Origin: Cellulomonas alba
GTDB lineage: Bacteria; Actinomycetota; Actinomycetes; Actinomycetales; Cellulomonadaceae
Length of the DNA stretch: 64,000 nucleotides
Direction of reading: 5' to 3'
NCBI RefSeq assembly: GCF_030362835.1
Contig: NZ_JAUCGQ010000001.1
Location: forward strand, 1,219,461 to 1,283,460
A program made the position numbers and the translations under genes. Positions 1 through 13,267 of the stretch are shown in pieces (the first letter of the stretch is position 1; every line of letters begins with the position of its first letter). Under the pieces are notes generated by a model. That model was not told the origin of the DNA. It did no database searches and saw nothing but the letters and a program-made list of their open reading frames with translations.

Positions 1-1665
1 CACCAGGCCGACGACGACGGCCGCCAGCGTGAGCGCGATGAGCACCCACGTCGGCAGGACCGGGTCGCCCTCGGTGTGGCCCGTCACCGGCTCGAGCCAG
101 TCGACGAAGCGGCTCCCCGAGGCGAGGATCATGCCGGCGAAGACGGAGCCGAACGCGAGCACGATCATCGGCCACGTCATGAGCCGCGGCGCCTCGTGCG
201 GGTGCTGGTCGCCGCCGTCGCGCTTCTTCGACCAGCGCTTCTGGCCCTCGAACGTCATGAAGAACAGGCGCGACATGTAGAACGCCGTGATGCCCGCTCC
301 GATCAGCGCCACGCCGCCGAACACCCAGGCCCGCCAGTCCTCGCCGTTCTGCGGCACGAACGCGGCCTCGATGATCTTGTCCTTCGAGAAGTAGCCCGAG
401 AACGGCGGGATGCCGAGGATCGCGAGCCAGCCGGCCATGAACGTGAAGTACGTGATCTTCATGTACCGGCCGAGGCCGCCGAAGTTGCGCATGTCCACCT
501 GGTCGTCCATGCCGTGCATGACGGACCCGGCGCCGAGGAACATGCCCGCCTTGAAGAAGCCGTGCGTCACGAGGTGGAAGATCGCGAACACGTAGCCGAT
601 CGGGCCGAGGCCGGCGGCGAGGATCATGTAGCCGATCTGGGACATCGTGGAGGCGGCGAGCGCCTTCTTGATGTCGTCCTTCGCGCAGCCGACGATCGCC
701 CCGAAGAGGAGCGTGATCGCACCGACGACGACCACGACGAGCTGCGCGTCGGGCGCGGCGTTGAAGATCGGCGCCGACCGGACGATGAGGTAGACGCCCG
801 CCGTGACCATGGTCGCGGCGTGGATGAGCGCCGAGACCGGGGTCGGGCCCGCCATCGCGTCACCGAGCCAGGACTGCAGCGGGAACTGCGCCGACTTGCC
901 GCACGCGGCGAGCAGCAGCATGAGGCCGATCGCCGTGGCCACGCCCTCGCTCGGGTGCGCGTTCAGCACGGTCGCGAAGCTGACGCTCCCGAAGTGGGAG
1001 AACATCAGCCCGAGCGCGATCACCAGGCCCACGTCGCCGACGCGGTTCGCCACGAACGCCTTCTTCGCGGCGACCGCGTAGGGCGTGTTGTGGTTCCAGA
1101 ACCCGATGAGCAGGTACGACGCGAGGCCCACGCCCTCCCACCCGAAGAACAGCAGCAGGTAGCTGTTCGCGAGCACGAGCGTGAGCATCGCCGCGACGAA
1201 CAGGTTGAGGTAGGCGAAGAACCGGCGCCGGTCCGTGTCGTGCTCCATGTACGCCACGGAGTAGACGTGGATCAGCGTGCCGACGAACGTCACGAGCAGC
1301 ACGAACGTCATCGACAGCGGGTCGACGCGGATCCCCGCGTGCAGGTCGAACGCGCCCGCGTTGATCCAGTCGCCGAGGTTGACGTCGATGACGCGCTGGT
1401 CGGACGGGCGGCCCAGCATCGCGAGGAACACGGCGGCGGCGGCCACGAACGACGCCCCCGAAGCGAGCACGCCGAGCCAGTGGCCCCAGCGGTCGGTCCG
1501 GCGGCCGAGGAGCAGCAGGACGGCGGCGGACAGCAGCGGGACGACGATCAGCGCCGGTGCCAGCGCGTAGACCCCGGCACCGGAGAGGTCCGTGTCGCCG
1601 GCAGGGCCGATGGCCGCCGCCGGGACCGTGTGGAGGGCCGCAGCGAACGCGGTCAGGGTGTGCAC
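1..1665 (-). CDS. nuoL: NADH-quinone oxidoreductase subunit L, partial (C-terminus beyond window)
   Basis: Membrane antiporter-like subunit of complex I, at the distal end of the proton-pumping arm. The minus-strand frame is open from a GTG at 1663-1665 to the window edge, giving the first 555 residues; NuoL is usually about 620-650, so roughly the last 80 residues are missing. It opens with a short polar stretch and then hydrophobic segments, as expected for the family. The start is chosen because it lies 10 bases after the nuoK stop, with a GGGGCGG-like purine tract before it. It is the last gene of the nuo operon inside the window; nuoM and nuoN should follow off the left edge. Confidence 0.93.
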   Translation of the reverse strand, partial: MHTLTAFAAALHTVPAAAIGPAGDTDLSGAGVYALAPALIVVPLLSAAVLLLLGRRTDRWGHWLGVLASGASFVAAAAVFLAMLGRPSDQRVIDVNLGDWINAGAFDLHAGIRVDPLSMTFVLLVTFVGTLIHVYSVAYMEHDTDRRRFFAYLNLFVAAMLTLVLANSYLLLFFGWEGVGLASYLLIGFWNHNTPYAVAAKKAFVANRVGDVGLVIALGLMFSHFGSVSFATVLNAHPSEGVATAIGLMLLLAACGKSAQFPLQSWLGDAMAGPTPVSALIHAATMVTAGVYLIVRSAPIFNAAPDAQLVVVVVGAITLLFGAIVGCAKDDIKKALAASTMSQIGYMILAAGLGPIGYVFAIFHLVTHGFFKAGMFLGAGSVMHGMDDQVDMRNFGGLGRYMKITYFTFMAGWLAILGIPPFSGYFSKDKIIEAAFVPQNGEDWRAWVFGGVALIGAGITAFYMSRLFFMTFEGQKRWSKKRDGGDQHPHEAPRLMTWPMIVLAFGSVFAGMILASGSRFVDWLEPVTGHTEGDPVLPTWVLIALTLAAVVVGLV

Positions 1666-1675
1666 GGGCCGCCCC

Positions 1676-1975
1676 TCAGCTCTTGAGCAGGTTCACGTCG
1701 TCGACCGAGGCCGACTTGCGGGTACGGAAGATCGCGATGATCACGGCGAGGCCGACGACGACCTCGGCGGCGGCGACGACCATGACGAAGAAGGCGAGCA
1801 CCTGGCCCGTGAGGTTGCCGTGCATCCGCGAGAACGTGACGAGCGCGAGGTTCGACGCGTTGAGCATGAGCTCGACGCCCATGAACACGATGATCGCGTT
1901 GCGCCGCAGCAGCACCGTCGTCGCGCCGAGCGAGAACAGGATCGCGGACAGCACCAGGTAGTTGACGAGGCTCAT
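1676..1975 (-). CDS. nuoK: NADH-quinone oxidoreductase subunit K
   Basis: Small membrane subunit of complex I involved in proton translocation. The 99-residue product has three hydrophobic helices and the family length (about 100). The glutamate in the [10 protein letters not shown] motif is the conserved membrane Glu thought to take part in proton transfer. The ATG start overlaps the nuoJ stop by four bases (ATGA), which implies translational coupling. A charged tail ([15 protein letters not shown]) ends the protein. Confidence 0.97.
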   Translation of the reverse strand: MSLVNYLVLSAILFSLGATTVLLRRNAIIVFMGVELMLNASNLALVTFSRMHGNLTGQVLAFFVMVVAAAEVVVGLAVIIAIFRTRKSASVDDVNLLKS

Positions 1976-2925
1976 CCCTGCTCCTCCTGGGCCGGCTTGT
2001 CGGTGGCCGCGCCGGGGACCGGGGCGCCCACGTCCGGGCGTGCGTGCGGCGGCGGGTTCTCGTCGGAGCCCGGCGTCTCGACCGCCTCGGTGGTCGTGGC
2101 GAGCGCGGTCGAGCCCTCGCCGCCCGCCCACTCCCCCGCGAGCACGCGCTCGATGCGCGCGGCGTACTCGCGCTCGTCGGCCTGCTGCCCGCGCACGCGC
2201 AGCACGCGCGGCACCGAGTGCTCGAGGGGCCGGCCGTCGGGTCCGAGCGCGGGGACGTCCATCGCGTTGTGCCGCGCGTACACGCCCGGCGCCGGCAGCG
2301 GGGTCAGCACCGCACCCGCCTTGACGCGCGCGTCGGCCAGCTCGCGCTGACCCACGCGCGGCGTGAGGCGCCGGCGGTGCGTGAGCACCAGTGCACCGAG
2401 CGCCGCGGTGACGAGCAGCGCGCCGACCGCCTCGAACGCGAACACGTAGCTGCCGAACACGAGGCGCGCGAGGCCCTCGGGGTTCGACGGGTCGTTCGCG
2501 CTGTCGAGGCCGGTCGCCGGCGGGAACGTCGCCCGGCCCACGACGCCCGCGAGGACCACCGCGAGGCCGATGCCCGCGAGGAGCCCGATCCAGCGCTGGC
2601 CGCGGATCGTCTCGACGAGCGAGTCCGACTGGTCGACGCCGACCAGCATCAGCACGAAGAGGAACAGCATCATGATCGCGCCCGTGTAGACGACGACCTG
2701 GACGACGCCGAGGAACACCGCGTCCTGCGCGACGTACATGAACGCGAGGCAGATCATCACGAGGATCACCGCGAGCGCCGCGTGCACGGCCTTGCGGGCG
2801 AGCAGCAGGCCGAGCGCGGCGAGCACCATGATCGGCGCGAGCACCCAGAACAGGATCGCCTCGCCCGTCGACGCCTGGCCCGCGTGCAGCGTCGCCAGCA
2901 CGGGGCCGGCGGCGAGCGCGCTCAT
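1972..2925 (-). CDS. nuoJ: NADH-quinone oxidoreductase subunit J with long C-terminal extension
   Basis: Membrane subunit of complex I. The first roughly 190 residues hold the expected five hydrophobic helices, including the [20 protein letters not shown] segment with its pi-bulge region. The protein is 317 residues, well above the 160-200 usual in proteobacteria; the extra 110-120 residues are hydrophilic, charged and rich in Ala/Gly/Pro/Glu, probably disordered on the cytoplasmic side. The ATG at 2923-2925 overlaps the nuoI stop and its own stop overlaps nuoK. Long NuoJ tails occur in actinobacteria; what they do is not known to me. Confidence 0.95.
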   Translation of the reverse strand: MSALAAGPVLATLHAGQASTGEAILFWVLAPIMVLAALGLLLARKAVHAALAVILVMICLAFMYVAQDAVFLGVVQVVVYTGAIMMLFLFVLMLVGVDQSDSLVETIRGQRWIGLLAGIGLAVVLAGVVGRATFPPATGLDSANDPSNPEGLARLVFGSYVFAFEAVGALLVTAALGALVLTHRRRLTPRVGQRELADARVKAGAVLTPLPAPGVYARHNAMDVPALGPDGRPLEHSVPRVLRVRGQQADEREYAARIERVLAGEWAGGEGSTALATTTEAVETPGSDENPPPHARPDVGAPVPGAATDKPAQEEQG

Positions 2926-3818
2926 CGCAGCCCTCGCAGACCCTGCTTCGTCGCGGCGGCGACGGTCTCCGCCATGACGGCGGCAGCCGGCCCGGGCACG
3001 TTGGCCGCGTCGACCCCGGCGCCGCCGGGCAGCGTCGGGTCGTCCGGCCGGTGCTCGCGCACCCAGTCGACCTGGTCCGGCGTCGGGCCGGTGACCTCGC
3101 CGCGGTAGTACTCGGTGTCGGTCGTGCCCTCGACCATCGGGTGCGGCGCGGCGAGCATGCCCTCGCGCAGCGGGGCGAGCAGGTCCTGCTTCTCGTAGAT
3201 CATCCCGGCGCGCGTCGGACCGGCGAGCTCGTAGTCGTTCGTCATCGTGAGCGCGCGCGTCGGGCACGCCTCGATGCAGAGCCCGCAGAAGATGCAGCGC
3301 AGGTAGTTGATCTGGTAGACGCGGCCGTACCGCTCGCCGGGCGAGTGCTGCTCGTCAGGCGTGTTGTCCGCGCCCTCGACGTAGATCGCGTCGGCCGGGC
3401 AGGCCCACGCGCACAGCTCGCAGCCGATGCACTTCTCGAGCCCGTCGGCGTACCGGTTGAGCTGGTGTCGGCCGTGGTAACGCGGCTTGGTCGGCACCTT
3501 CTCCGACGGGTACTCCTCGGTGACCGTCGGCCGGAACATGTTCGAGATCGTCACGCCGAACCCGCCGACGGGTGCGAACCAGCTCGCGACCTTCCCGCGG
3601 GTCGGGATCTGCGAGCGGAACGTCGGCGGCTCGTACGGCGCGACGTCGCGCTCCTTGCGGGGGACGGGCGTGCGGTCCGCCGGCGTCGCGGGCCGGGCCG
3701 GGCGGGCCTGCTGGCCCTGCGGCTTGCCGCCGCTCGTCGGGCGGGCCTGCGGCTTGCCGCCGCTCGCGGGGCGGGCGGGCCGCTTCGGCCGGTCGCCGGG
3801 CGTGGGGCTGTCAGCCAC
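2922..3818 (-). CDS. nuoI: NADH-quinone oxidoreductase subunit I (two [4Fe-4S] clusters)
   Basis: Ferredoxin-like subunit that passes electrons from NuoG toward NuoB. Two CxxCxxCxxxC motifs are visible: Cys130/133/136/140 and Cys175/178/181/185, the N6a and N6b ligands. The first about 60 residues are a Pro/Arg/Gly-rich extension holding two copies of a SGGKPQ motif, not part of the usual fold. The start is a GTG at 3816-3818, inside the last codons of nuoH (8-base overlap). A shorter product starting nearer the conserved domain (around residue 60) cannot be excluded, but no better start with a ribosome site was seen. Confidence 0.95.
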   Translation of the reverse strand: MADSPTPGDRPKRPARPASGGKPQARPTSGGKPQGQQARPARPATPADRTPVPRKERDVAPYEPPTFRSQIPTRGKVASWFAPVGGFGVTISNMFRPTVTEEYPSEKVPTKPRYHGRHQLNRYADGLEKCIGCELCAWACPADAIYVEGADNTPDEQHSPGERYGRVYQINYLRCIFCGLCIEACPTRALTMTNDYELAGPTRAGMIYEKQDLLAPLREGMLAAPHPMVEGTTDTEYYRGEVTGPTPDQVDWVREHRPDDPTLPGGAGVDAANVPGPAAAVMAETVAAATKQGLRGLR

Positions 3819-5157
3819 CGTGCACCTCCGGGGTGGTGGGGTCGGAACCGGCGGTGGCGCCCGCGGCGGCCGCGGCGCGCTCCTTGCGCGGCGACGGCGG
3901 GAGCGTCTGGCCGGGCATCGGCGGGACGGGGTAGCCCGCCGCGAACGGGTCGATCACCTCGGGGCCGCGCCGCGGCTTCGTCGCCGCGACCTTCTTCTCG
4001 GGGACGAAGAACGCGGCGATCGCGACCACGGCGACGACGCCCGCGAGCACGAACAGCGTCGTCCGCACGTTCAGGTCGCTGAACTGCCGCAGACCCTGCA
4101 CCGCGGCGACGATCACGAGCCACCCGAGCGCGAACGGGATCAGCACCTTCCAGCCGAACTTCATGAACTGGTCGTAGCGGAACCGCAGCAGCGTGCCGCG
4201 CACCCACACGAACACGAACATGAAGAACCAGAGCTTGGCGAGGAACCAGAGGATCGGCCACCAGCCGTGGTTGAACATCCCGTCGTTGATCGTCGAGATG
4301 GGCCACGGGGCGCGCCAGCCGCCGAGGAACAGCGTCGTCGCGACGGCCGAGACGTTGAGCATGTTGATGTACTCGGCGAGGAAGAACCACGCGAACTTCA
4401 TCGACGAGTACTCGGTCGTGTAGCCGCCGACGAGCTCGCCCTCGGCCTCGGGGAGGTCGAACGGCAGGCGGTTCGTCTCGCCGATCATCGACACGACGTA
4501 GATGACGAAGGCCGGCAGCAGCGGGATGAACCACCACAGCGTCTTCTGCGACGACACGATCTCGGACGTCGACATCGACCCCGCGAGGATGAACACCGTG
4601 ACGAGGCTGAGGCCCATGGAGAGCTCGTAGCTGATGACCTGCGCCGTCGACCGGACCGAGCCGAGCAGCGGGTACGTCGAGTTCGACGACCAGCCGCCGA
4701 GCACGATGCCGTACACGCCGACGGACGCGCACGCCAGGATGTAGAGCACCGCGACCGGGAAGTCCGTGAGCTGCAGCGGGGTGTGGTGCCCGCCGATCCA
4801 GACCGCGGGCCCGAACGGGATGACCGCGAACACGAGCAGCGAGCAGAACACCGCGATCATCGGCGCCGCGACGTAGACGAGCTTGTCCGCCGCCTTGACC
4901 GTCATGTCCTCCTTGAACAGGAGCTTCATGGCGTCGGCGAGCGACTGGAGCAGACCGAACGGGCCGTGCACGTTGGGGCCGGGCCGCACCTGCATGCGCG
5001 CGACGACCTTGCGCTCGAACCAGATCGCGATCAGCACGCTGACCAGCAGGAACACGAGGATCGCGACGGCCTTGACCAGCCAGACCCAGAAGACGTCGTC
5101 GGAGAAGTCGGCCCCGGTCTGCGCCGTGGTCGAGCTCGCGGCGAGCAGCGCGATCAT
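3811..5157 (-). CDS. nuoH: NADH-quinone oxidoreductase subunit H
   Basis: Membrane subunit at the junction of the peripheral and membrane arms, lining the quinone site. The 448-residue product has eight or more hydrophobic segments and recognisable family stretches such as [16 protein letters not shown] and [20 protein letters not shown], the latter carrying acidic residues of the quinone/proton path. The last about 50 residues form a polar Pro/Lys/Ala-rich tail beyond the usual end. ATG at 5155-5157 overlaps the nuoG stop by four bases. Confidence 0.97.
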   Translation of the reverse strand: MIALLAASSTTAQTGADFSDDVFWVWLVKAVAILVFLLVSVLIAIWFERKVVARMQVRPGPNVHGPFGLLQSLADAMKLLFKEDMTVKAADKLVYVAAPMIAVFCSLLVFAVIPFGPAVWIGGHHTPLQLTDFPVAVLYILACASVGVYGIVLGGWSSNSTYPLLGSVRSTAQVISYELSMGLSLVTVFILAGSMSTSEIVSSQKTLWWFIPLLPAFVIYVVSMIGETNRLPFDLPEAEGELVGGYTTEYSSMKFAWFFLAEYINMLNVSAVATTLFLGGWRAPWPISTINDGMFNHGWWPILWFLAKLWFFMFVFVWVRGTLLRFRYDQFMKFGWKVLIPFALGWLVIVAAVQGLRQFSDLNVRTTLFVLAGVVAVVAIAAFFVPEKKVAATKPRRGPEVIDPFAAGYPVPPMPGQTLPPSPRKERAAAAAGATAGSDPTTPEVHGG

Positions 5158-7789
5158 GCGCCGGCCTCCTCGTCGGTCGGGCGGTCGGTGAGCGCGATCG
5201 CGCCCGCCGGCGCGGCCGCGATGCGGACCAGGTCGCCCGCGTCGGCGTGCAGCGCGTCACGGACGGCGCTGCCGGGGCTGTTCGTCGGGAGCCAGACCAC
5301 CAGGTCCGGCATGTCGACGACGACCGCGGGCAGCGTGATCGAGCCCGCGTCGGTCGAGACGACGACCCCGCCGCCCGGCGCGACGCCGAGCGCCGCGGCC
5401 GTGCCGGCCGAGACACGCGCGGCGGGACGCTTGGCGGTGCCCGCCATGAACGGCTCGCCCTCCTGCAGGCGGCCACCGTCGAGCAGCAGGTGCCAGGTCG
5501 CGAGCACGGCCTGCCCGGGCGCGACGGCCGGCGGCTCGGCGGCGTCCGCCGCCGGGGCCTCGACGCGCACGCCGTCCCAGCCGCCGAGCTGGTCGAGCTC
5601 GCCGTGCACGGCCGCGAGGCTCGTCAGGCCCAGCTCGACGCCGAGCTCGTCGGCGAGCCGGTCGAGCACGCGGTGGTCGGAGAGCTGGTGCGAGACGAGC
5701 GCCGGCGGGAACGGCCGCGGACGGCCCTCCCACGTGACGAACGTGCCGCCCTTCTCGACCGGCGGGGCCACGGGCAGCACGACGTCGGCACGGTCGGTGA
5801 CCTCGGAGCGGCGGACCTCGAGCGAGACGAGGAACGGCACGCGGTCCAGCGCCTCGCGCGCGATCGCCGGGTCCGGCAGGTCGGCGGGATCGAGGCCGCC
5901 CACGACGAGCGCCCCGAGCGTGCCCGCGCGAGCCGCGGCGAGGATCTCGGTCGCCGAGCGGCCCGGCTCCGCGGGCAGGTGCTCGACGCCCCACACGGCC
6001 GCGACGTCGACGCGTGCCGACGAGTCGGCGACGGGCCGGCCGCCCGGCAGCAGCGACGGCAGCGTGCCGGCCTCGACCGACCCGCGCTCACCGGCCCGGC
6101 GGGGCACCCATGCGAGGCGCGCACCCGTGCGGGCCGCGAGCCGCAGCGCCGCCGAGTACGCCCCCGGGGACGCGGCGAGCCGCTCCCCCACGAGGATCAC
6201 GGCGCCGTCGAGCGCGAGCGCCTCGGCCGCGGCCGCGAGCTGGGCGGTGTCGCCACCCGGCACGACCGCGTCCAGCACCTCGGCCTCGGTGCCCGGCGCC
6301 GCGGCGACGAGCGTGCCGTCGAGGCGCTGCACGCCGCGCGAGGCGAAGGGCGCGACGGCGTAGACGCGCAGCCTCGTGTGCTGCACGGCGGAACGCAGCC
6401 GCAGGAACAGGACGCCGCCCTCCTCCTCGGGCTCGAGGCCCGCGAGGAGCACCGCCGGCGCGGCGTCGAGGTCGGCGAACGTCACCTCGAGCGTGCGGCC
6501 GGCGACGTGGTGGCCGAGGAACTGCTCCTCCTCGGCGCTGTGCGGGCGCGCGCGGTGGTCGACGTCGTTGGTGCCGAGCGCCACACGCGCGAACTTGCCG
6601 TACGCGTACGCGTCCTCGAGCGTCAGTCGGCCGCCGGGCAGCACCGCCGCGCCGCGCGCGGTCTCGCGCGGGTCGCTCGGGGCGAGCGCCTCGCGCAGGC
6701 CGTGCGCCGCGTGCTCGAGCGCCTCGACCCAGCTCGCCGGCTCGAGCTCGCCCCGGGTGCCGTCGGCGCGGCGCGTGCGGACCAGCGGCGTCGTGATGCG
6801 GTCGGGCGCGGTCTGCCAGTGGAAGCCGAACCGGTCCTTGTCGGTGATCCACTCCTGGTTCACCGCGGGGTCCTCGCCCGCCAGCCGGCGCAGCACCACG
6901 CCGCGGCGGTGGTCGACGCGGATCGCCGAGCCCTGCGAGTCGTGCTCCGCGACGCCCGGCGTCGACACGAGGTCGAACGGGCGCGAGCGGAACCGGTACG
7001 CGGCGCTCGTCAGCGCGCCGACCGGGCAGATCTGGACCGTGTTGCCCGAGAAGTACGACGCGAACGGCCGCCCGCTCGTGTCCTCGACCGCGGCACCGAC
7101 GGGCTCCTCGCCCGCGAAGTCGAGCACCGCCGGGTCGAACCGGCCGATCTGCTGGAGCGCGCCGCGCTTCTGCAGGTCGATCCAGACGTCGCCCGCGACC
7201 TCCTCGGAGAACCGCGTGCAGCGCTGGCACAGGATGCAGCGCTCGCGGTCGAGCAGGATCTGCGTCGAGATCGCGATGGGCTTGGGGAACGTCCGCTTGA
7301 CGTCGACGAATCGGCTGGTGGCGCGTCCGTTGGACATCGCCTGGTTCTGCAGCGGGCACTCGCCGCCCTTGTCGCACACCGGGCAGTCGAGCGGGTGGTT
7401 GATGAGCAGCAGCTCCATGACGCCGTGCTGCGCCTTGTCGGCCTCGGCGGAGGTGTGCTGCGTCTTGACCTGCATGCCGGGCGTCGCCTCGAGCGTGCAG
7501 GAGGCCTGCGGCTTCGGCATCTTCGCGAGGTTGCCGTCGCGGCCCGGCGCCCACACCTCGACGAGGCACTGGCGGCAGGCGCCGGCCGGCGCGAGGAGCG
7601 GGTGGTCGCAGAACCGCGGGATCTGGATGCCGACGTGCTCGGCGGCGCGGATGACGAGAGTCCCCTTCGGCACCGTCGTCTCGACGCCGTCGATCGTGAA
7701 CGTGACCGTGTCGGCCGGCACGGGAGCCGTCTCGGCCGCGGGCGCGGGCACCAGCGGCGTGCCGGTGGCTCGCGGCGTCGTGATCGTCA

Positions 7790-7790
<1 letters not shown>
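5154..7790 (-). CDS. nuoG: NADH-quinone oxidoreductase subunit G
   Basis: Large iron-sulfur subunit of the peripheral arm. Domains in order: an N-terminal 2Fe-2S ferredoxin domain with Cys61, Cys72, Cys75 and Cys98; the His-Cys3 [4Fe-4S] site with His132, Cys136, Cys139 and Cys145; a further [4Fe-4S] site with Cys185, Cys188, Cys191 and Cys255; then a degenerate molybdopterin oxidoreductase-like domain. The product is 878 residues, within the usual range. The stop of nuoF and this ATG overlap (TGATG at 7788-7792), and its own stop overlaps nuoH. The first 28 residues are Pro/Ala/Thr-rich. Confidence 0.97.
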
Positions 7791-9120
<1,330 letters not shown>

Positions 9121-9121
<1 letters not shown>

Positions 9122-10020
9122 CACGCCTCCTTCGACGGGTCGGACTTCGTGCGGGTGGTGGCGCGCTTCGCCGCGCCCGAACCGGAGTCGCCGGGCCGCT
9201 CGGCGCTGCTCTGCTCCTCGCCGACCTGCGGGGCGTGCGCCTCGGCACCGGCCGTCGCGGACGTGCCGTGGTCGCTTCCCTCGCCGGCCGAGCCCTCCTC
9301 GCCCGGGAACGGCGGGGCCTCCCAGCCGTTCTCGCGGGCCAGCACCGTGCCGCGCATCGTCGGCACGCCGCCGCTTGGGCCCTCGTCGGCGCGGCCGTCC
9401 GAGAAGCCCGCGAGAACCCGCGACATCTCCGTGAACGTGACGACCGTGTCCGCGCCGCGCGTGGGGTGCACGGGCTTGCCGGCGGTGATGTCGTCGACCA
9501 GCTGGACCGCCGACTCCGGCGTCTGCTGGTCGAAGAACTCCCAGTTGACCATCACGACCGGCGCGTAGTCGCAGGCGGCGTTGCACTCGACGCGCTCGAG
9601 GGTGATCTTGCCGTCCTCGGTCGTCTCGTCGTGGCCGACGCAGAGGTGGTCGGAGAGCTCCTCCCAGATCGCGTCGCCGCCCATGATCGCGCACAGCGTG
9701 TTGGTGCAGACGCCGACCGTGTAGTCGCCGTTGGGGTGCCGCTTGTACTGCGTGTAGAACGTCGCGACCGCGCTGACCTCGGCGGTCGTCAGGCCGAGCG
9801 CCTGCGCGCAGAACGCGATGCCGCGCGGGCTCACGTACCCGTCGACCGACTGCACGAGGTGCAGCATCGGCAGCAGCGCCGAGCGCTCCTGCGGGTAGCG
9901 CGCCATGATCTGGCGCGACTCGACGGCGAGGCGCTCGCGCGTCGCGTCGTCGTAGCCCGTCCGGTGGGTCTGGCCCGGCTTCCTGCCCTGCGCCGGATGG
10001 TCCACGTGCTCGATCGTCAT
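9121..10020 (-). CDS. nuoE: NADH-quinone oxidoreductase subunit E with long C-terminal tail
   Basis: Thioredoxin-like [2Fe-2S] subunit (N1a cluster) of the NADH module. The cluster ligands are Cys105, Cys110, Cys146 and Cys150. The core ends near residue 175, yet the protein has 299 residues: the remaining about 120 are Gly/Ser/Glu/Ala-rich, ending in a Lys/Arg-rich stretch, and look disordered. The usual length is about 165-250. ATG at 10018-10020 overlaps the nuoD stop by one base. Confidence 0.96.
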
Positions 10021-11360
10021 CAGCGGTCCACCCCTCCGAGCACCGGGTCGATCGAGGCCACCGAGACGACGACGTCGGCCACCTGGCCGCCCTCGCAGAG
10101 GATGGAGGTGGCCTGCAGGTTGTTGAACGACGGGTCGCGGAAATGCGCCCGGTAGGGGCGGGTGCCGCCGTCGGAGACCAGGTGGACGCCGAGCTCACCG
10201 CGCGGGTGCTCGACCGTCTGCCACACCTGGCCCGCCGGCACACGGAAGCCCTCCGTGACCAGCTTGAAGTGGTGGATCAGGGCCTCCATCGAGGTGCCCA
10301 TGATCTCGCGGATGTGGTCGAGCGAGTTGCCCATGCCGTCGGTGCCGATCGCGAGCTGCGCGGGCCACGCGATCTTCTTGTCGGCGACCATCACCGGGCC
10401 CGGGTTCGCGTCGAGGCGGTCGAGCGCCTGCTCGACGATGCGGATCGACTGGTAGATCTCCTCGAGCCGCACCACGAGCCGGCCCCAGGAGTCGCCGCTC
10501 GTCGCGGTCGGCACGTCGAACTCGTACGTCTCGTACCCGCTGTACGGGAACGCCTTGCGCACGTCGTACGGCAGGCCGGTGCAGCGGAGCATCGGGCCCG
10601 TGATGCCGAGGGCCATGCAGCCCGCGAGGCCGAGGTAGCCGACGTCCTTGAGGCGCAGGTGCAGGATCGGGTTCGCCAGCATGATGTCCTCGAGCTGGCG
10701 CATGTAGCCCTTGACCAGCTCGAGCGCCTTGCGCGTCTCGGCGACGGTGCCCGGGGGCACGTCCTGGGCGACGCCGCCGGGGCGGATGTAGGCGTGGTTC
10801 ATGCGCAGGCCCGAGATCAGCTCGAAGATCTTGAGGATCTCCTCGCGGGCCGTGAAGCCGACCGTCATGATCGTCGTCGCGCCCAGCTCGTTGCCGCCGG
10901 TCGCGATGCACACCAGGTGCGACGTGATGCGGTTGAGCTCCATCATCAGCACGCGGATCACGGACGCCCGCTCGGGGATGTCGTCCGTGACGCCGAGCAG
11001 CTTCTCGACGCCGAGGCAGAACGCCGCCTCCTGGAACAGCGGCGCGACGTAGTCCATGCGCGTGCAGAACGTGACGCCCTGCGTCCAGGTGCGGAACTCC
11101 ATGTTCTTCTCGATGCCGGTGTGCAGGTAGCCGATGCCGGCGCGGGCCTCGGTCACCGTCTCGCCGTCGATCTCGAGCATCAGCCGGAGCACGCCGTGCG
11201 TCGACGGGTGCTGCGGTCCCATGTTGACGACGATGCGCTCCTCGCCGAGGCGCGCCGCCTCCTCGGCGATCTGGGACCAGTCGCCGCCGTTGGCCTCGAA
11301 CGTCGGGACGCCCTGGGTCTGCTCGTCGACGAGGTGACCGGTGGCGTGCAGCGTGCTCAT
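10020..11360 (-). CDS. nuoD: NADH-quinone oxidoreductase subunit D
   Basis: The 49-kDa-type subunit that forms the quinone pocket together with NuoB; related to the large subunit of [NiFe] hydrogenases but without the metal site. The family signature [19 protein letters not shown] is near residue 45-63, followed by [12 protein letters not shown]. The last residues, DPVLGGVDR, match the conserved C-terminus of the family. Length 446 is normal for actinobacteria. ATG at 11358-11360 overlaps the nuoC stop by four bases. Confidence 0.98.
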   Translation of the reverse strand: MSTLHATGHLVDEQTQGVPTFEANGGDWSQIAEEAARLGEERIVVNMGPQHPSTHGVLRLMLEIDGETVTEARAGIGYLHTGIEKNMEFRTWTQGVTFCTRMDYVAPLFQEAAFCLGVEKLLGVTDDIPERASVIRVLMMELNRITSHLVCIATGGNELGATTIMTVGFTAREEILKIFELISGLRMNHAYIRPGGVAQDVPPGTVAETRKALELVKGYMRQLEDIMLANPILHLRLKDVGYLGLAGCMALGITGPMLRCTGLPYDVRKAFPYSGYETYEFDVPTATSGDSWGRLVVRLEEIYQSIRIVEQALDRLDANPGPVMVADKKIAWPAQLAIGTDGMGNSLDHIREIMGTSMEALIHHFKLVTEGFRVPAGQVWQTVEHPRGELGVHLVSDGGTRPYRAHFRDPSFNNLQATSILCEGGQVADVVVSVASIDPVLGGVDR

Positions 11361-12256
11361 GAGTACGACCTCCGCTGGTCCGCGGGCGGGATGGTGGCGC
11401 CCTTGTACTCGACCGGGATGCCGCCGAGCGGGTAGTCCTTGCGCTGCGGGTGGCCCGGCCAGTCGTCCGGCATCTCGATCCGCGCCAGGCCGGGGTGCCC
11501 GTCGAAGACGATGCCGAAGAAGTCGAACGTCTCGCGCTCGTGCCAGTCGTGGCCCGGGTACACGCCGGTCGTCGACGGGATGTGCGGGTCGTCGTCGCTC
11601 ACCGCGACCTCGAACCGCAGCCGACGCCCGTGCGTCACGGACGTCACGTGGTAGACGGCGTGGAGCTCGCGCCCCTGCTCGTGCGGGTAGTGCGCGCCGC
11701 TGACGCCGAGCCCGAGCTCGAACCGCAGGTCCGGGTCGTCGCGCAGCGCCTGCGCGACCTCGACGACGTGCTCGCGCGCCACGTGCAGCGTCAGCTCGTC
11801 GCGGTCGACGACGACCGACTCGATCGCGTTCGCGAAGCCGGTGCCCGACGCGTCGAGCAGCTCGGTCAGCACGTCGACGACCTCGTCGAACCAGCCGCCG
11901 TACGGCCGCTCGCTCGGCCCCGGCATGACGACCGGCACCACGAGGCCGCCGTAGCCCGAGGTGTCGCCGCTGCCGTGGGCGCCGAACATGCCGTGCCGGA
12001 CGTCGACCACCTCGAGCGGCGTGCGCGCGGGCTGCGCGGGGACGTTCTGCCCGCCGGCCTCGAGCGCCGCGGCGGACGTCGACTGGGCGGCCGCAGCCTC
12101 GGGTGTCGCGCCCGCGCCCGGCTTGGCGGCCTGCGCCGCGTCCGCCTGGACGGGCGTGCCCACCGCGGTCGCCGGCTCGTCGCGCGTCGCGTCCTTCGGG
12201 TTCTCGACCGGCGCGTGCGGCGTGCCGACGTCGTCCTTCTTGGCGTCGTCGCTCAT
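11357..12256 (-). CDS. nuoC: NADH-quinone oxidoreductase subunit C with N-terminal extension
   Basis: The 30-kDa subunit that docks on NuoD. The conserved domain starts near residue 120 and includes the signature [17 protein letters not shown] and the terminal [15 protein letters not shown]. Before it lies a roughly 110-residue Ala/Pro/Thr-rich leader without recognisable motifs. The ATG at 12254-12256 is preferred because it overlaps the nuoB stop (ATGA), even though it includes that leader. Total 299 residues against about 200-250 usual. Confidence 0.95.
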   Translation of the reverse strand: MSDDAKKDDVGTPHAPVENPKDATRDEPATAVGTPVQADAAQAAKPGAGATPEAAAAQSTSAAALEAGGQNVPAQPARTPLEVVDVRHGMFGAHGSGDTSGYGGLVVPVVMPGPSERPYGGWFDEVVDVLTELLDASGTGFANAIESVVVDRDELTLHVAREHVVEVAQALRDDPDLRFELGLGVSGAHYPHEQGRELHAVYHVTSVTHGRRLRFEVAVSDDDPHIPSTTGVYPGHDWHERETFDFFGIVFDGHPGLARIEMPDDWPGHPQRKDYPLGGIPVEYKGATIPPADQRRSYS

Positions 12257-12807
12257 CGCAGCAGCCCCGTCATGTGGCTCGTCGGCGTGGCCTCGAGCGC
12301 GGCCGCCTCGGCCTTGGCGGCGATCTCGCGACGGTCGGCGCCGAGCGGCTCGTTCTGGATCTGGTCGTGCAGCGTGAGGATCGCGTTGATGAGCATCTCG
12401 GGCCGCGGCGGGCAGCCCGGCAGGTAGATGTCGACGGGCACGATGTGGTCGACGCCCTGCACGATCGCGTAGTTGTTGAACATGCCGCCGCTGCTCGCGC
12501 AGACGCCCATCGAGAGCACCCACTTGGGCTCCGACATCTGGTCGTAGACCTGCCGGACGACGGGCGCCATCTTCTGGCTGACGCGACCCGCGACGATCAT
12601 CAGGTCGGCCTGCCGCGGCGAGGCGCGGAAGACCTCCATGCCGAACCGCGAGAGGTCGAACCGGGGCGCGCCCGCGGCCATCATCTCGATCGCGCAGCAC
12701 GCGAGGCCGAACGTCACCGGCCAGAGCGAGCCCTTGCGGAAGTAGCCGACGAGGTCCTCGATCGTCGTCAGCAGGAACCCTGAGGGTGCCGCCTCTTCGA
12801 GACCCAT
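12253..12807 (-). CDS. nuoB: NADH-quinone oxidoreductase subunit B
   Basis: Binds the terminal N2 [4Fe-4S] cluster, which reduces the quinone. The ligands are the tandem Cys37-Cys38, Cys103 and Cys132, in [28 protein letters not shown] and LPGCPPRPE. Length 184 is typical. A strong ribosome site (GGAAGGAGG on the minus strand, six bases before the ATG at 12805-12807) sits in the 66-base gap after nuoA, the only sizeable spacing among the nuo genes, so translation is re-initiated here. Confidence 0.98.
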   Translation of the reverse strand: MGLEEAAPSGFLLTTIEDLVGYFRKGSLWPVTFGLACCAIEMMAAGAPRFDLSRFGMEVFRASPRQADLMIVAGRVSQKMAPVVRQVYDQMSEPKWVLSMGVCASSGGMFNNYAIVQGVDHIVPVDIYLPGCPPRPEMLINAILTLHDQIQNEPLGADRREIAAKAEAAALEATPTSHMTGLLR

Positions 12808-12873
12808 GTCAGGCCTCCTTCCGGTTGGTACGACAGCTGGTCACGGGGGCGGCGGCGCGCGGTGCCACGCAGG

Positions 12874-13236
12874 TCAGTCCCACTCGAAGCCGCCGCGGCG
12901 CCACTCGTACACGAACGGCACGGTGATGAGCAGGAGGAAGCCGAGCATCGCGACGAGCCCGAACATGGCGAGCGTCCCGAAGCTCACGGCCCACGGGTAG
13001 AGGAAGACGACCTCGATGTCGAAGACGATGAACGTCATCGCCACGAGGTAGTACTTGATCGGGAAGCGACCGCCGCCCACCGCGTGCGGGGTCGGCTGGA
13101 TGCCGCACTCGTACGCCTCGAGCTTCGCGCGGTTGTAGCGCTTCGGGCCGAGGATCACGCTCGTCGACAGGCCACCCACGGCCATGAGCGCGGCGAGCGC
13201 CATCATGACGAGCAGCGGCACGTACGGGTTCGTCAT
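12874..13236 (-). CDS. nuoA: NADH-quinone oxidoreductase subunit A
   Basis: Small membrane subunit of complex I with three hydrophobic helices. Conserved family features are visible: YECGIQP in the loop after the first helix, FPIKYYLVAMTFIVFDIEVVF and the acidic residues in it. Length 120 is standard. It starts 31 bases after the stop of the reductase gene upstream, close enough for a common transcript, so the nuo operon may begin at the reductase gene rather than here. Confidence 0.98.
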   Translation of the reverse strand: MTNPYVPLLVMMALAALMAVGGLSTSVILGPKRYNRAKLEAYECGIQPTPHAVGGGRFPIKYYLVAMTFIVFDIEVVFLYPWAVSFGTLAMFGLVAMLGFLLLITVPFVYEWRRGGFEWD

Positions 13237-13267
13237 CGAGTCCTCCTCGACGCTGAGGGGCGGGGGT

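Noticed and set aside
76..1686. Long open frame on the plus strand opposite nuoL
   Set aside because: It is the high-GC antisense shadow of nuoL: Arg/Asp/Glu/His-rich, no domain, while the minus strand encodes clear NuoL sequence.
3487..6363. Open frame of over 900 codons on the plus strand across nuoI-nuoG
   Set aside because: Low-complexity Arg/Asp/Ala composition, opposite three well-recognised nuo genes; a consequence of the codon bias.
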